Source: Ichthyophonus hoferi
Lineage: Eukaryota; Opisthokonta; Ichthyosporea; Ichthyophonida; Ichthyophonidae
Assembly (NCBI GenBank): GCA_002751075.1
Contig: NAOQ01000334.1
Coordinates: 1 to 64,000 of the forward strand
Length of the DNA: 64,000 nt
Reading direction: 5' to 3'
How positions within the stretch are numbered: position 1 is the stretch's first letter; the number at the start of each line of letters is the position of its first letter. The translations under genes were made by a program, and so were the position numbers. The notes beneath the pieces are model-generated. The model saw only the letters and a list, made by a program, of their open reading frames with translations. It was not told where the DNA came from and ran no database searches. Of the stretch, positions 38,613 through 50,955 are shown piece by piece.

Positions 38613-41600
38613 ATAGATGCTCTATCATTATTTTCGCTTTATCTGTTTTTAGTTTGCTTCCTTATCTTTCATTTTCTTTGTTTGGTTTTTTGATTACTCC
38701 TGTTGTTGTTTGAGAGGGCAGTTTCATGATTTCGATATCTGCCATGCACTTAACATGCATATATATACATATACCTCTATGTAGTATTAGCATAAAGATA
38801 CTATTGTGCTCTAAAGGAGTATAAATTCTCCTGACATTATTCTGGTTTAATATAGATGTATTTTTATTATATTCCAAATGTGTTCATATATGTTGCATTG
38901 TACAAATACAGGCATGTATAGGAAGGAAGGAAGCTTCTAGCAGCTAATATTGTTGGTGTAATCGGGTTGAACTCATTCAGGCTGTATATTTTCCGCATTT
39001 AGATAGAGGCACGCAATCATATTAATTGTGCTTTTTATATACAAAATAACCCGACCATCTGATTGACTCATTCATCTAATGTGTCTTTACATGTTTTATA
39101 TGGTGTTCTGCAGCAACTCGACCTTTTTCTACCCCTCTATTTGCTGCAATATTTTCTATTTTGAAAAGGTTATTCGTTTTACATTTACCACCATTAAAAA
39201 TTCAATTCTGTGGCCGCTCGACGGGAAAAGTAGGAGCTAAATCTTGGCCAAGGCTAAATGTAATTAAAATTATTCATAAGTCGTTGTTGGACGATACAAT
39301 TGTAACAAAACAAATTACTGAACAGAATTTATTTAATGACTAACTATCACATACCGAATCTTAGGCCTGTACAAGTAAAATTTATCATTGTTTGTATACA
39401 GTTAGACAGACTGCATTACTTTGATATATGCATTGCTTCACTTTGGTACAGTACAGACCACGTCTCGATATTTTAATATATATTTATATCTCCTTAGTAT
39501 ATTGAAAATAGAGCGGTTCGTCTTGAGAATTTAATACTTCACATATTGAATGCCGTTGGCTCTCCTATAATAATTGTGAATAGCTCAGCTCACATTGTAC
39601 TTGAAACGTTAATAGGACTCGCCAAGATTTTGATATTTGCTGAAGTGATGTAATTATTAATAATGAGTAAAATTCTTGTTAAAATAGGAATATTTAATTA
39701 ATTTAGGCATTTCTTTATATAGCTATGATTGTTTAATATTAACAAATGTAACCTGGGAAAATATTTAGTGCTATCTATTGGTGTTAAATGTCAATCCAAG
39801 ATGATCTATTAAAATTGAACCATCTAATGATAGATGCCCTGCGACTACGATCACATTATTTGGGCGCGGATAAGATTACTCATTCCTTAGGCATCCTGCC
39901 TAAGACAACTCCTGCCGACTGGTTTAATATTAAAAATATGTCTTAGCATATCTGTACTCTCTGTAAGCAAAGGGGTATGTTCAAATGCCCCTTAATTTGG
40001 TATTCCTTCTCCTTGTAAACCAATGTAAGTTACAGGAACGCTTCTGTCTCTACCAATTGTTCCTAACATTTTTTATTGCAACCCAAAAAAATTCTACTCA
40101 TCTGTTTACTGCAATATACAGCGTTACATCGCTATTCGTTTTACACTCTACAATAACAAATACTGTTTTAGTGGCCGGCCAATTGAACTAGGAGCTAAAG
40201 CGGGTAAGATATTTTTAAGTTTTGTTCTGTGCATAAGATAGATAAATTCTGTTATTGACTTGACTAAAGTGTAGAAGAATTTAAACTGTAAACCCAATTT
40301 ATATACTCCTCGCCTAGGAGTAGGTGTATATTGCTTACCATGCTTATGTTGAAGATAAGTAGAGATAGGTTCGCACCCTGTGACCTACATCCATTTAGAA
40401 TTGAGCGGGAAAATACTGGCTTTAGTCATTACATATGCCATAGTAATTGCTAATGATATTAAATAGTTATAACTATATATGGAAATATATAGATTAAATA
40501 AATTTCTTTTTATGACAGAATCATTTTGATGGCTTTTTATAGTAAGATATTCAATCAAAATGATTATTAAATATTTTATGACAGCAAAGCAATCATTTCT
40601 TTTTCTTTTTAGTCATAAATGGTAATAATAAGAAGCATTTAAATTATTGATTGGCGTATTAGTTTCTCTATAAGCTTGATATGTTTATTAATGAGTAATC
40701 ACAATACAGTACCACTACAATAATATAGTATATATGTACATTGTAAATACATATTTTTTATTATTATTTATAGTATTTTTTATAATAATTTCGTAGGTAT
40801 TATAAAGAATCGGATGCATAAAGCATAGAACGACAACATCCCTCTAGACTAGAATCCGTGATTATTTAAGACTTCTGCGACTTATAAGATCAATACATAC
40901 ATATATATTGAACTTCAAATAACCAATGATCTGTCTATACAACTCTGATGGCAACAAGCCCAGCAAGCATTGAACTCTCAACTCGCAAATGTGTTACTCT
41001 CTGCCACAAGGATATTTATTACTTAGCATTGCTAACTCTTAAATATGAGACTGTTAAGATTTCGGAAACTCCGTCCTCTGTATATACTGTACCGGTGTTT
41101 TCATAATAAAAAAACTACTTGAGAATATATTACTACATCTACCACTAATTTACTATTGATATACATTTACTTTTTCAGTTTTTAAGCTGTTTTGTTCTTT
41201 TTAATTCAATTGGTGATATTCGTATTAGACTATAGATTCTGGGCCGCCTCAGTATTACTATTATTACGATACTATGCATAAAAGCCTAGATGTGATTATG
41301 ACGCATTTCAAAGGTAGGCTAGTATGAGGGTATGGGTATGATGGTATAATGATAGGTTATTATGACGGTTTGATGGTATGATGGTACTATATAATTCGCC
41401 AATCGTTGTTTGGCTCATATTGATTGGGGCATGTTTTTCCCCTTCCTTATTATTGGTGTATTGGTTTAACTATGTCCACTTTAGTCACATACCATATATA
41501 TTTATAACTGAAATGTAAAATAGATTTACCAATAAGATAGTTAAAACACAAATTAAACATTTCTGTACCAATAATCATGTGTATTAAATCCTAATGCACT

Positions 41601-41743
41601 ATGTAGGTAATTGACAGTAAGTAGCCAGTGGTATAGGATTAAAGCAGTAGTCAATTTTATTTGGTAAAAACAAGAAACCTGAGAACAAGAACAACAGTGT
41701 AACCGTCTATTTTTTATTGGTGTTTCGCTGAAGGGTGGTTGAA
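38613..41743. other. Spacer with a diverged repeat pair
   Basis: About 3.1 kb upstream of the histidine phosphatase gene. It holds two related segments near 39130 and 40092 and an ATGGTATG-rich stretch at 41320-41385. No gene could be supported. Confidence 0.5.
39126..40200. repeat. Diverged repeat pair about 960 bases apart
   Basis: 39130-39241 and 40092-40197 share TCTAC..ATCT.TTT.CTGCAATAT, CTATTCGTTTTACA(T/C)T, a GTGGCCG..CGR block and TAGGAGCTAAA in the same order and orientation. The open frames in each copy are short and do not match any family I know. They may be remnants of one transposable element or an old segmental duplication. Confidence 0.6.
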
Positions 41744-44546
41744 ATGGGATTCCTTTCATTTATTTTCAATGCGGTGGACCGCATGCTCACCTTAATTGCT
41801 TTGGCAATTATTACTTATATTTTATCTTTTTATAGTGGGCCAGTGGCAAATTTTGTGTACAAATGCAAGCTTTTCATTTTGGGGTTGTTTCAAATGATCT
41901 TTTCGAAAGATAGAAAATGGAGTAAGCCTCTTGACCCTGATGTGATTAAGGATGCTACTGATGTTCGCACAAAGACTATTATTTTCATTCGTCATGGTGA
42001 ATCAGATTGGAATGAGGTGGGTATTTACCTGTTTAAGGGAGCAAGAATGAATAACCATAGTGTGTGTAACGGTTTATGTATAGTCTACTAAGGCATTTAA
42101 ACATATAATCTATTCATAATACTTTGATGGGCTTACTAGTCCATTCCAATATTATTGCGTGCCTCTTTTTACATCACTTAACACCTTGTCTGTCTCTCAC
42201 CTCCCTTCCCCTTCAGGTGTTTAACCGTGGTTTTGGTCCTACTTTCCCCATCCGCCTTATAAAAGGTATTTTCCGTGAACTCATCAATCTTGTTACCAGG
42301 GACTCTCTATTCTTTGACTCACCTCTTAGGTGAGTAATACAATATTTTTTATTTTGCTACGATTTAACTGTAAAGGGGCTGCTTTTAGTTTTGCGCAAGT
42401 CAACACACTGTATATTTGCTTGGTTTTTCCATTGTGCCCCTTTCCCCCAACTCTCTTAATAGCAGTTCTCTTACTTCTTTATTATTTTATTTTTCTCAAT
42501 TTTTGTTGTTCTCACCTTCTTATAAAGCCCTCTACCCTTCTTATATACCCTTCTCCCTATCATTCTCCATTACATACTGGTATGCATTCTATCCAAATGT
42601 TAATTATGTATGCGTCCTGACCCTTGTCTGTTACAATCTTTCCTAAAAGAATTGCTGCATCCTTGTCCAGAGGATATAAGGTGGTCATAGTTTCCAACAT
42701 ATAATAACCAAATGGTCGACACTGATTAACTGGATACTTAATATGCCTCTTAACCTTAACAGCAACTAACGTATCCTTTTCATTACTTTATTGTTTTTCT
42801 CTCTATCCTCTTCCTATCTGCTCCTCTTTTTAGTGAGCTCGGTATCAGCCAAGCCAAGGCGCTACAGGAATTCCTCGCCACCCCCTTTGATTCTAAGGTG
42901 TGTATCTGAACACACATATACACGCATATATATATATTTTCTACATGCACATACATCTAATACACCCAACGCACATACAGATTGATGACGAGGGTAAGGC
43001 TTGGATCAATGGCGAAATGGAAAGTGAACAGACCAAGTCTCTTCTGGTGGTTTCTAATCTTCGCAGAGCTCTTGCTACTGCAAGGTAGGATGAGCATCTC
43101 TCTCTCTCTCTCTCTCTCCTTTTCAGTATGTATGTGTTCTATACGAAGCATTTGTAAATGCAATGACAGGTGTATTTATAAGTGTTTACTATATAAAGGT
43201 GGACAATCATGTATTATCCTTCACCTCTTGGTCATAAGGCACACTCACCATACCTACTTACGTACATACGCTTCCTTATCCCATGTATGTATTTACTTCA
43301 TCCTCTTCACGCCCACATACATCTCCTGTCATCACTATATATACCCATTTATTCTTTTTCTCTTTTTTTCTATTAATCCCCCCCCTTCCTTATTCAGCAT
43401 TGTACTTCAAGGACGTCTTCAGAAGACCAATGAGAAATTACTCATGTTGTCATCTCTCCAAGAAATCAGCCGCAATGTTGATACCATCGCCCTAGCCACA
43501 CCCCACACTGTACCTGACATGCACGGTCTAAATAAGGTGTGCGAGTTTTACCTAAACACATTTAAATACATCAATATGTGTTCTTAGGTTACATTATTAG
43601 ATTGCACATCCACATCCACATATCATAATCTTGATTCATATACAAACTTTTTCCTACTCATGTTTTTTCTTTCCCATTTAGCATGTTCCCATCTAACCTT
43701 TTGTCTCTCATATACCTAGTAGTAGTAGTATATGTAGTATGTCTGGTATGTTATATATTATGGATACAAGACGTATTATTAGTATTTGAATGTGTTATCC
43801 TGTTCTAATATTTCTACAGCTTTTTTATATATCCAAATCATTTTAGGTTTATAGATAAATATAATGTGGTAGCCGATGGGGTAGGGTGGAAAGGGTGCAG
43901 AGGAAAGAGTAGAGAACGCATACACGCTTAAATAGTAATGCATTTATATCTATACAGGTGCTGTGGAAGGGATTTGACGCGGATGCAGTGTATGACACAA
44001 CATTTAACCATGGTACCAAATCTGTTACTAAGAGCAATGGCATGATCAGAATGAAGGTATGTAAAAGGTCAGGTCTACATTCACGTACACTTCTTTTTAT
44101 TTTTACATGACTTCATATATGCGGGCAAGTACGAGTCTCCTGTTTGTATATGTATGTTTGTAATAAATGTTAGATTTATATACATATTTGGCTATATATA
44201 TATATACATGCATTTGACCATGAAAAAAGAAAAAGAACAACTCCGACCGATACTAACACAACACCCATATTCCCTTATACATCGAATCATGCAGGCTTTC
44301 AATGATTTTGTATTTGAACGTCGTGAACAAACTATTATTGTGGGTGGCGGTCATTCCCTGTGGTTCCGTGAATACTTCCGCACCTTCCTTCCCTTTAGCA
44401 CTACACACGATGCGAAGAACAAGAAAATGGTCAACTGTGGTGCTATCCGGTTTACACTCACTCAGGCCACTCACAACAATATGAATGTATGTCGTATTGA
44501 CCCCGAGTCTGTCAAAGTTATCTATGGTGGTTTCTCTAACAAGTAA
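41744..44546 (+). CDS. Membrane-anchored histidine phosphatase (PGM-like, branch 1)
   Basis: Exons 41744-42016, 42217-42329, 42834-42897, 42981-43084, 43398-43536, 43958-44056 and 44295-44546 join in one frame: 347 residues ending in TAA. A hydrophobic N-terminal segment (residues about 16-38, LIALAIITYILSFYSGPV) should anchor it in a membrane. The catalytic core follows: RHGESDWNE, the motif whose histidine is phosphorylated; NLRRALATA with the second conserved arginine; LQEISRN as the likely acidic position; and GGGHSLWFREYF with the second histidine. All four parts of the family's active site are therefore present. The middle contains a KGIFREL insertion typical of this eukaryotic group rather than of glycolytic phosphoglycerate mutase. 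Substrate is unknown. The ATG at 41744 is the first in frame. The 3' end faces OPA3, 378 bases away. Confidence 0.88.
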
Positions 44547-44924
44547 ATGTGAAAGAACTACATATACACACACAAGATCGTGCGTATATGTAGGCTTATA
44601 AAAATATCTAACCTGTATTAAATATTCCATTGGTCTATATGCGTGCATAAATCTGATATTAAGCACAGCAAGAGTCTCTAATGCGTTGGTATTAACTAAA
44701 TATGGATGTGAAGGAGTAGGTGCTTTTTATTATTTCAATGCGCCATACCCTATATATTTGTATGTGCGTGAGTACTGTAATTGATATTTATGAGACATAC
44801 TGAATTGGAGTCGGAGCCCTACCAGCTCTATACACTCAATATTAAACGATTATGATATAGCTTGTAGTACAAAATATAGCACCCAGTGCTTATAATCCTA
44901 TATTGTATATTTATAATGCAGCAT
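44547..44924. other. Short spacer between convergent genes
   Basis: 378 bases between the stop codons of the histidine phosphatase (+) and OPA3 (-). It must hold both 3' ends. I see no gene in it. Confidence 0.6.
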
Positions 44925-47686
44925 TTAGCACATATACCACACATACTCAGCGATCCATAATGCATCATCCTGTAAGTCTGGTTGTGTTAATGGTGGTGGG
45001 TCACTTTGCATGTGCGTTGAGCTTTCTAGTATTGAAGAGGTTTCGGAGTGTGTTTCCTCGCTCTTCACTTGTTTTTCTCCTACTATAGAGCCCCAAAGAC
45101 TCCTAGGATTCGGTAGAGAGAGGCGGGGTAAAGAAATGGAAGAAAACTCGGGCTTACTACCAATGTCTACTTTTGTGCGCATTCTTTCCAACTCCCACTC
45201 TACTACATCAATTTGCAATTGAACTTTCTCTACTCGCTATTGTTTGGTGCCATGAAAGAAGAAAGGAGTAAGATAGTGGTAGCGAGAAAGTGAACGGGTA
45301 TAAGATGGCGTAATTGTTATGCGTAAAAGGAAGGAATGGGGCAAAGCGTTAGCATTGGAAGATAAGAGAGAATATATATGGAATGTGTTAGGGATGAATA
45401 TTAAGAGGTGTGCTTTTAGGGTTGGCTTATTTTTTTAGAGTAGTATATATTAAAATGACAAACATAGTCTCAAAGCAGTGTGCATAAGTATGTACGGCAA
45501 TATAGGGCTATATATATATATATCTTTAGAAGAAACAGGTATGTTGATCATAAGCTAGTGTATATTTATAAACAGTTATATATGCATTTTTTTATAAACC
45601 CAAATCTGCCATTGTATAACAATGAGCATATATAAGTGTAGACATTTACATGCGATAAAGTCGGGGAAGAGATCCTACCTCTGCAATTTTATTAAATGAA
45701 TCTGTAATTTTCTGTTGTTTTGCTGCCTCCTTCTTGGTACTGCTAATATATTCGTTCAGCAGTACGCCCTGCCCTTCCCCACCAGGCCCTTGCTCAGTTA
45801 CACTACGCATGTATTAAAGTATGCATTTTATTTCATGCGCCTACTTGTAGTATGTATCTACACATACCAAGCATGTACATATTTCACTTTTAAGCTTCAT
45901 GTTGGCTGATGAAGAATGTACCAGTGTGGAGATTTGTGTGCAGAATAAAAGATGATTCCGTTAGCAGGAAACCATTCTGAACAACTAACGCGGGTTATAT
46001 TTTCATGCGTAATACAACGTTTGTTTGTGCTGTTAAGCTATGCTATGCAGTGGTATTGTTTATCACATATGGTGGTGTGTGAATGGCTTTAGACTTGAGG
46101 TCAGAAAACATACTGCAGCTGTGGTGTAGACAAACAGCTCTCCAAAAACTTCAGCACCAGTATTAAATGCCTTGGTATCAGTCAGGGCCTGCACATATCA
46201 CCTTTAATGTATTAATTCTTGGGCCTCCATATCGTTGTTTCTACTCCTGTCCCTTATAATCTGAATGCACACGTTCCCATGGCACTGATATAAAACAGGA
46301 TCTATGTATATGTAATCAACAAATCTTGTAATTTAATAACTTGGAGAATTTTGTCGATAAAATCTGTGATACGAATATCAATAAATATTTTTCTAATACT
46401 AAATCGTAATGCCTATAGCAGCAATTACACAATGGTATTAGTCGGCATGCCCACCATTACTAATGATAATAATTACTCAAAAGATTAATTCATGAAAGAT
46501 ATAGATTAAAACATAATATTATAAATTAAAATCATCAATAATATATGACCATTTGGCTAACTGATGAGTACAAGGATAAAGAAATTNNNNNNNNNNNNNN
46601 NNNNNNNNNNNNNNNNNNNNNNNNNNNNNNNNNNNNNNNNNNNNNNNNNNNNNNNNNNNNNNNNNNNNNNNNNNNNNNNNNNNNNNNNNNNNNNNNNNNN
46701 NNNNNNNNNNNNNNNNNNNNNNNNNNNNNNNNNNNNNNNNNNNNNNNNNNNNNNNNNNNNNNNNNNNNNNNNNNNNNNNNNNNNNNNNNNNNNNNNNNNN
46801 NNNNNNNNNNNNNNNNNNNNNNNNNNNNNNNNNNNNNNNNNNNNNNNNNNNNNNNNNNNNNNNNNNNNNNNNNNNNNNNNNNNNNNNNNNNNNNNNNNNN
46901 NNNNNNNNNNNNNNNNNNNNNNNNNNNNNNNNNNNNNNNNNNNNNNNNNNNNNNNNNNNNNNNNNNNNNNNNNNNNNNNNNNNNNNNNNNNNNNNNNNNA
47001 ATAATATATGACCATTTGGCTAACTGATGAGTACAAGGATAAAGAAATTGCATTTCAAGGCAGGCGAGAAAAATACATTGGACATCTTTCTGAAACGCCA
47101 TCCTAAAAACATAAAATAAAAAAGCATAAAAGTATAAAAGCAGGAAAGAGAATAAATTTGAAAACTTCCAAGAGAGAGAGAGGGAGATAGTACTTTGATA
47201 GATACAGGTACAGCACCGATAAATCTAATTCTAATTTGCATTTCCATTTTATGCCACCACTGCCCAAACTTCACAAACATTCTCCTAGCAAGAGGGTGAT
47301 CGACAGCATAAGATTTAATCTGAGTGGCCAAAGGCTTGGAGAGCTGCCGCACTGGGTTAGGTTAGGGTGGGTAAAATAGTATTAATGAAAATAAGGGGGG
47401 TATTATGATTGAATATGAATACAATTGAATGAGAGTGAGTAATGGATATATATTGAGCGTGTGTGTGGTATAAATATACAAATATATCTTTTGCAGAGTA
47501 TGCTTATAGATATAAATGTTTATATATATTGTTACCAGCGTGTGTTTTCATTTATGTATGTTAATGTGTTCAGACGCAGAGTAGCAAGAGGGTTGATGGC
47601 ATAGAGAGAAATGGAACACAGGGTGGAGTGTAGGAAAACTTACTCAGCAATCCCAAAAGCTTGCCCAAAGGTAATTGCACTACCAT
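44925..47686 (-). CDS. OPA3: OPA3-like mitochondrial protein with long C-terminus
   Basis: Minus-strand exons 47686-47644, 47351-47194, 46188-46114, 45792-45679 and 45236-44925 give 233 residues, ATG to TAA, in one frame. The first 110 residues follow OPA3: MVVQLPLGKLLG, then RQLSKPLATQIKSYA (human RQVSKPLANRIKEAA), then KFGQWWHKMEMQIRIRF, VSIKALTDTKAFNTGAEVFG (human VIKPLNEEAAAELGAELLG), a glycine-rich hydrophobic part, and NEYISSTKKEAAKQQ with a coiled coil to about residue 150. OPA3 acts at mitochondrial membranes and affects their shape. The N-terminal amphipathic segment serves as targeting sequence in the family. The last exon adds about 80 Ser/Pro-rich residues beyond the animal protein, ending AEYVWYMC. 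The weakest junction is the start of the 45792 exon (acceptor AACTGAG). An assembly gap lies in the second intron only. Confidence 0.87.
46537..47049. other. Assembly gap flanked by an identical 50-base repeat
   Basis: N fills 46587-46999. The 50 bases to its left (46537-46586, starting AATAATATATGACC) are repeated exactly at 47000-47049. This suggests overlapping contig ends. The gap falls in an OPA3 intron, so no coding sequence is lost. Confidence 0.85.
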
Positions 47687-50600
47687 TCTGTATGATATCC
47701 TAAGTTATTCGTGATTACAATCTAAGTTAATGCAATGACTTCAAGACCGTAATAAAAGTAACCTCTACTATTTATTCTTTCACTTTGCCATCTTGCCAGG
47801 TGAACTGTTTCCTGGATATTTAAGTTGTATTGTAATACGTAATACGAACAAGCTCTTGTAGTTGCGTTTCTTCAACTGAAGTGCTGTTAAGTAGGTGTGA
47901 AAGGGGTCATTTAAAAATGACCCAACAGCGTACAGCAACCAACTACTCCTAAGACAAAAAGAACGACAACCAGAAAAACCAATAACTTAGTAACAACCGC
48001 CTAACTAAACATGATAATGGCTCGTGGACACAGGTCTGTTACTTCCCACATGACAGAAAAGGGTAAATAATACTTTATAGTGACTCTTACAATTCAATCC
48101 AGAATAAGAATTATAGACTAATCTATCGGTTCCGAATTATTACTTTTTTATTTTACTTATTTTCTCTTATTTATTTATTTTTATTGATAAAATTCTATAG
48201 ACACAAACCCAGTCAATTTTGGACTTGTGTTTTACAGTACTCAAAGTTGCGCAGAATACAAAAGATCATCTCTGTGACCTGACAAGATGTTTTTTCATTT
48301 CACATACCAATAGAAAACTGCATCGCATTATCGCATTATGAGGAAACACATTGTTAACATGCATGTTAGTAAAACGCTAATACATCAACCACTTTTAATG
48401 CAACGGTAATAAGAATGATTTTAATTAACAAGTAAATCTTGATCGGCCCCCAGCTTAAATAAAATATCGATTTCTGGAAAAAACTGCAGATCTGATAATT
48501 TGTTTTGACGAATTATATTACGTCATTCAAAGTAAATAAAACAATCGTTGAGCATTCCGATTCGCCAGATTTTATCATTTTAACATCATTAATCCCTTGT
48601 AGATTTAACATGACATCCTTTTTGCCTTGGTTTTAGTATATATGTAGATGTAATTGCTGTCCGAATAAGACGTTGATTAATTAGATTATTATTGATTGCC
48701 ATTCCAAGTTCACCGATTACTTATTTAGTAAGTGAATTCCACAGATTTAGACACTATAAACATTGTAATTGACAGCCTTTAGTCAAGCGTTGCTGCTCCC
48801 TGGATGATTTATATTTAAGCAAAGCGAAAAATATGAAAAAAGAAAACCAAACTAACTAAGTATATCGTCATTCTACTCTTACATTTATATCAAATAATAT
48901 TGGTTTCTGATATAAGTGTTTTTTTTGTTTACTGCGGAGATGAATAGTACTAGTTATGTTAAATAAAAAACACCATTTAGTAAGAGCTCTACAAGCGAGG
49001 TCATGTAACGTTGGTTTGGGTATTGGTATACTATTAGGTGAAAACTGCTAATGCTGAAAAAATTAATGCATAATGTAACTAGATATTGCAAATTGATGAC
49101 ATTAATTATTATAAATTATACACTTCAAGTTACACCAACGACTTAGTCAAATGTTAGATGGTCATATATGAGCTTGATAAAAGTAATTGCAGTAAGTACT
49201 ATTCTTGCATATAAAACTGTGTATTTTTTACTAGTGTTCTTATTTGAAGCTATTGTTGCACACACGATTGGAACTACCAATGTACTAAGATATTTTAAAT
49301 TTTAATGTACTAATAGCAAACAACCTCCAACCCTATCTGTTGCATAATATCTCTTTTTATTGTAGCACGTCGTGTCTTTTGTATTTATTGGTTTAAGTCT
49401 TTTTATATATCCTATATGTACATATATTTATAATGTATTATAAATATATTAAAATATTAAACTTTGATACGCCAATAGAAAATCAATCATATCTGTTGTA
49501 TATATAATAAATTTTTATACATACATCTATAATGTATTGATAATGTATTTTTATATATTAAAAAATAATAGATAAATTATTCTTTACTATTGTTCTTATA
49601 TTTGTTAATCTTGATATAAAGAAAAGTCATTCATTACTCATTCATCAAATGAAAATTATTTATAATCGTTCATTTTGATTGTTAGGTGATTTAGATCCAA
49701 AACTTTATGAAGTCAAGTAATCTAGAATGAGTTTTCATACGGAAACCAAATTAGAACGTTACATCAAAGGTTGGGAAACAACCCAATAATTCGGGGGTCT
49801 TTCCGGAGGCTCTCTGAAACTCTGAAAGCTTGCTTTATTTCTGTATTTCTGGGATATTTAGTAGAGGGACCGTGATAATCGTGTAGTTAATCGTTTGCAT
49901 CGTGATTAAACTCTAAATAAACAAAAGCACAGCTAGCACCTTATATACCTACTAGACGTTCAAGTTAAGTGTTGCATTGAGCTTGCTTAAATACAATTAA
50001 TTAAACAATAAATAATAAGTAAACCTCTTTGACTGTGGCGTAAATTTGAACATTATTAATCATGAGCTAGGAGGGGTGTACGTCCTATTTTACAGTTACA
50101 CCTAACACTTAGGTGTACTGACCCTATAAACCAATTCTACCTTATCTTAGTTTATGTGCGGGTAGTAATAATATACAATAATATGTAGTATTGCTTTTTT
50201 TTTCTGTCTTGGATAAACCTATTTGGATCTAAAAATTCCGTTTTTAAAGAATTATTTCCCATTATATGTTGGTTACCGCGTTATTGTGGGGCACGATGAA
50301 CATTGATCCAAACCTTGTGAATCTCGGGAGAGTAATCAAATAGCGATCCGTATGGGATTGTTAACATTTATGATTATATCCGTAGTTTTGAGGTATTTTA
50401 TAATTTCCTTTTTACATTAGTCTGTACAAATTTATTAAAATATTATGTACTAATTTGTATTGCAGGCAATGCAACAATTACTGTCTACTATTGCCACTAT
50501 AACTGTTTCACCCATTATACAATCTTCTTAAATTTTATCCCTGTAAATACCATGGTGGACAATATGATATGACCCCACAATTACATATATGTTATTCTGC

Positions 50601-50955
50601 CAGACCAAAGGATGGTTGACAACGGCATATGCAAGATAAACTTGAACTTTATAAATAGAAATCATTAAAAAATAAAAATAAAAATAAGATTAAGATTGGA
50701 ATTTATGCCATCCAGAAATTATACTAGTGAACAAATCTTACAACTGTGTCATTGGGAAATATATTTTTTTGCCCTGCTGGTTTTGCGAACCAATTATCAA
50801 ACCCAATATACGATATGGGAAATGTTAGGAATGATATTAATGACAAGTCACGCACAATCACCATTAGTTTTATCTTGATCTAAATTATTGTATGTTCATA
50901 CCATATCAAAGCATCAAAATTGATAAAACGCAGTGCATACAATCCACTAAAAATT
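47687..50955. other. AT-rich spacer between divergent genes
   Basis: About 3.3 kb between OPA3 (-) and the TRAF-type gene (+). Apart from one hairpin at 47904-47923, I see no repeat, RNA gene or coding frame. Confidence 0.5.
47904..47923. other. Perfect hairpin, 9-base stem and 2-base loop
   Basis: GGGTCATTT-AA-AAATGACCC lies about 220 bases upstream of the OPA3 start codon. The short palindrome contains TGAC half-sites, so it may be a transcription factor site. This is inference only. Confidence 0.4.
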
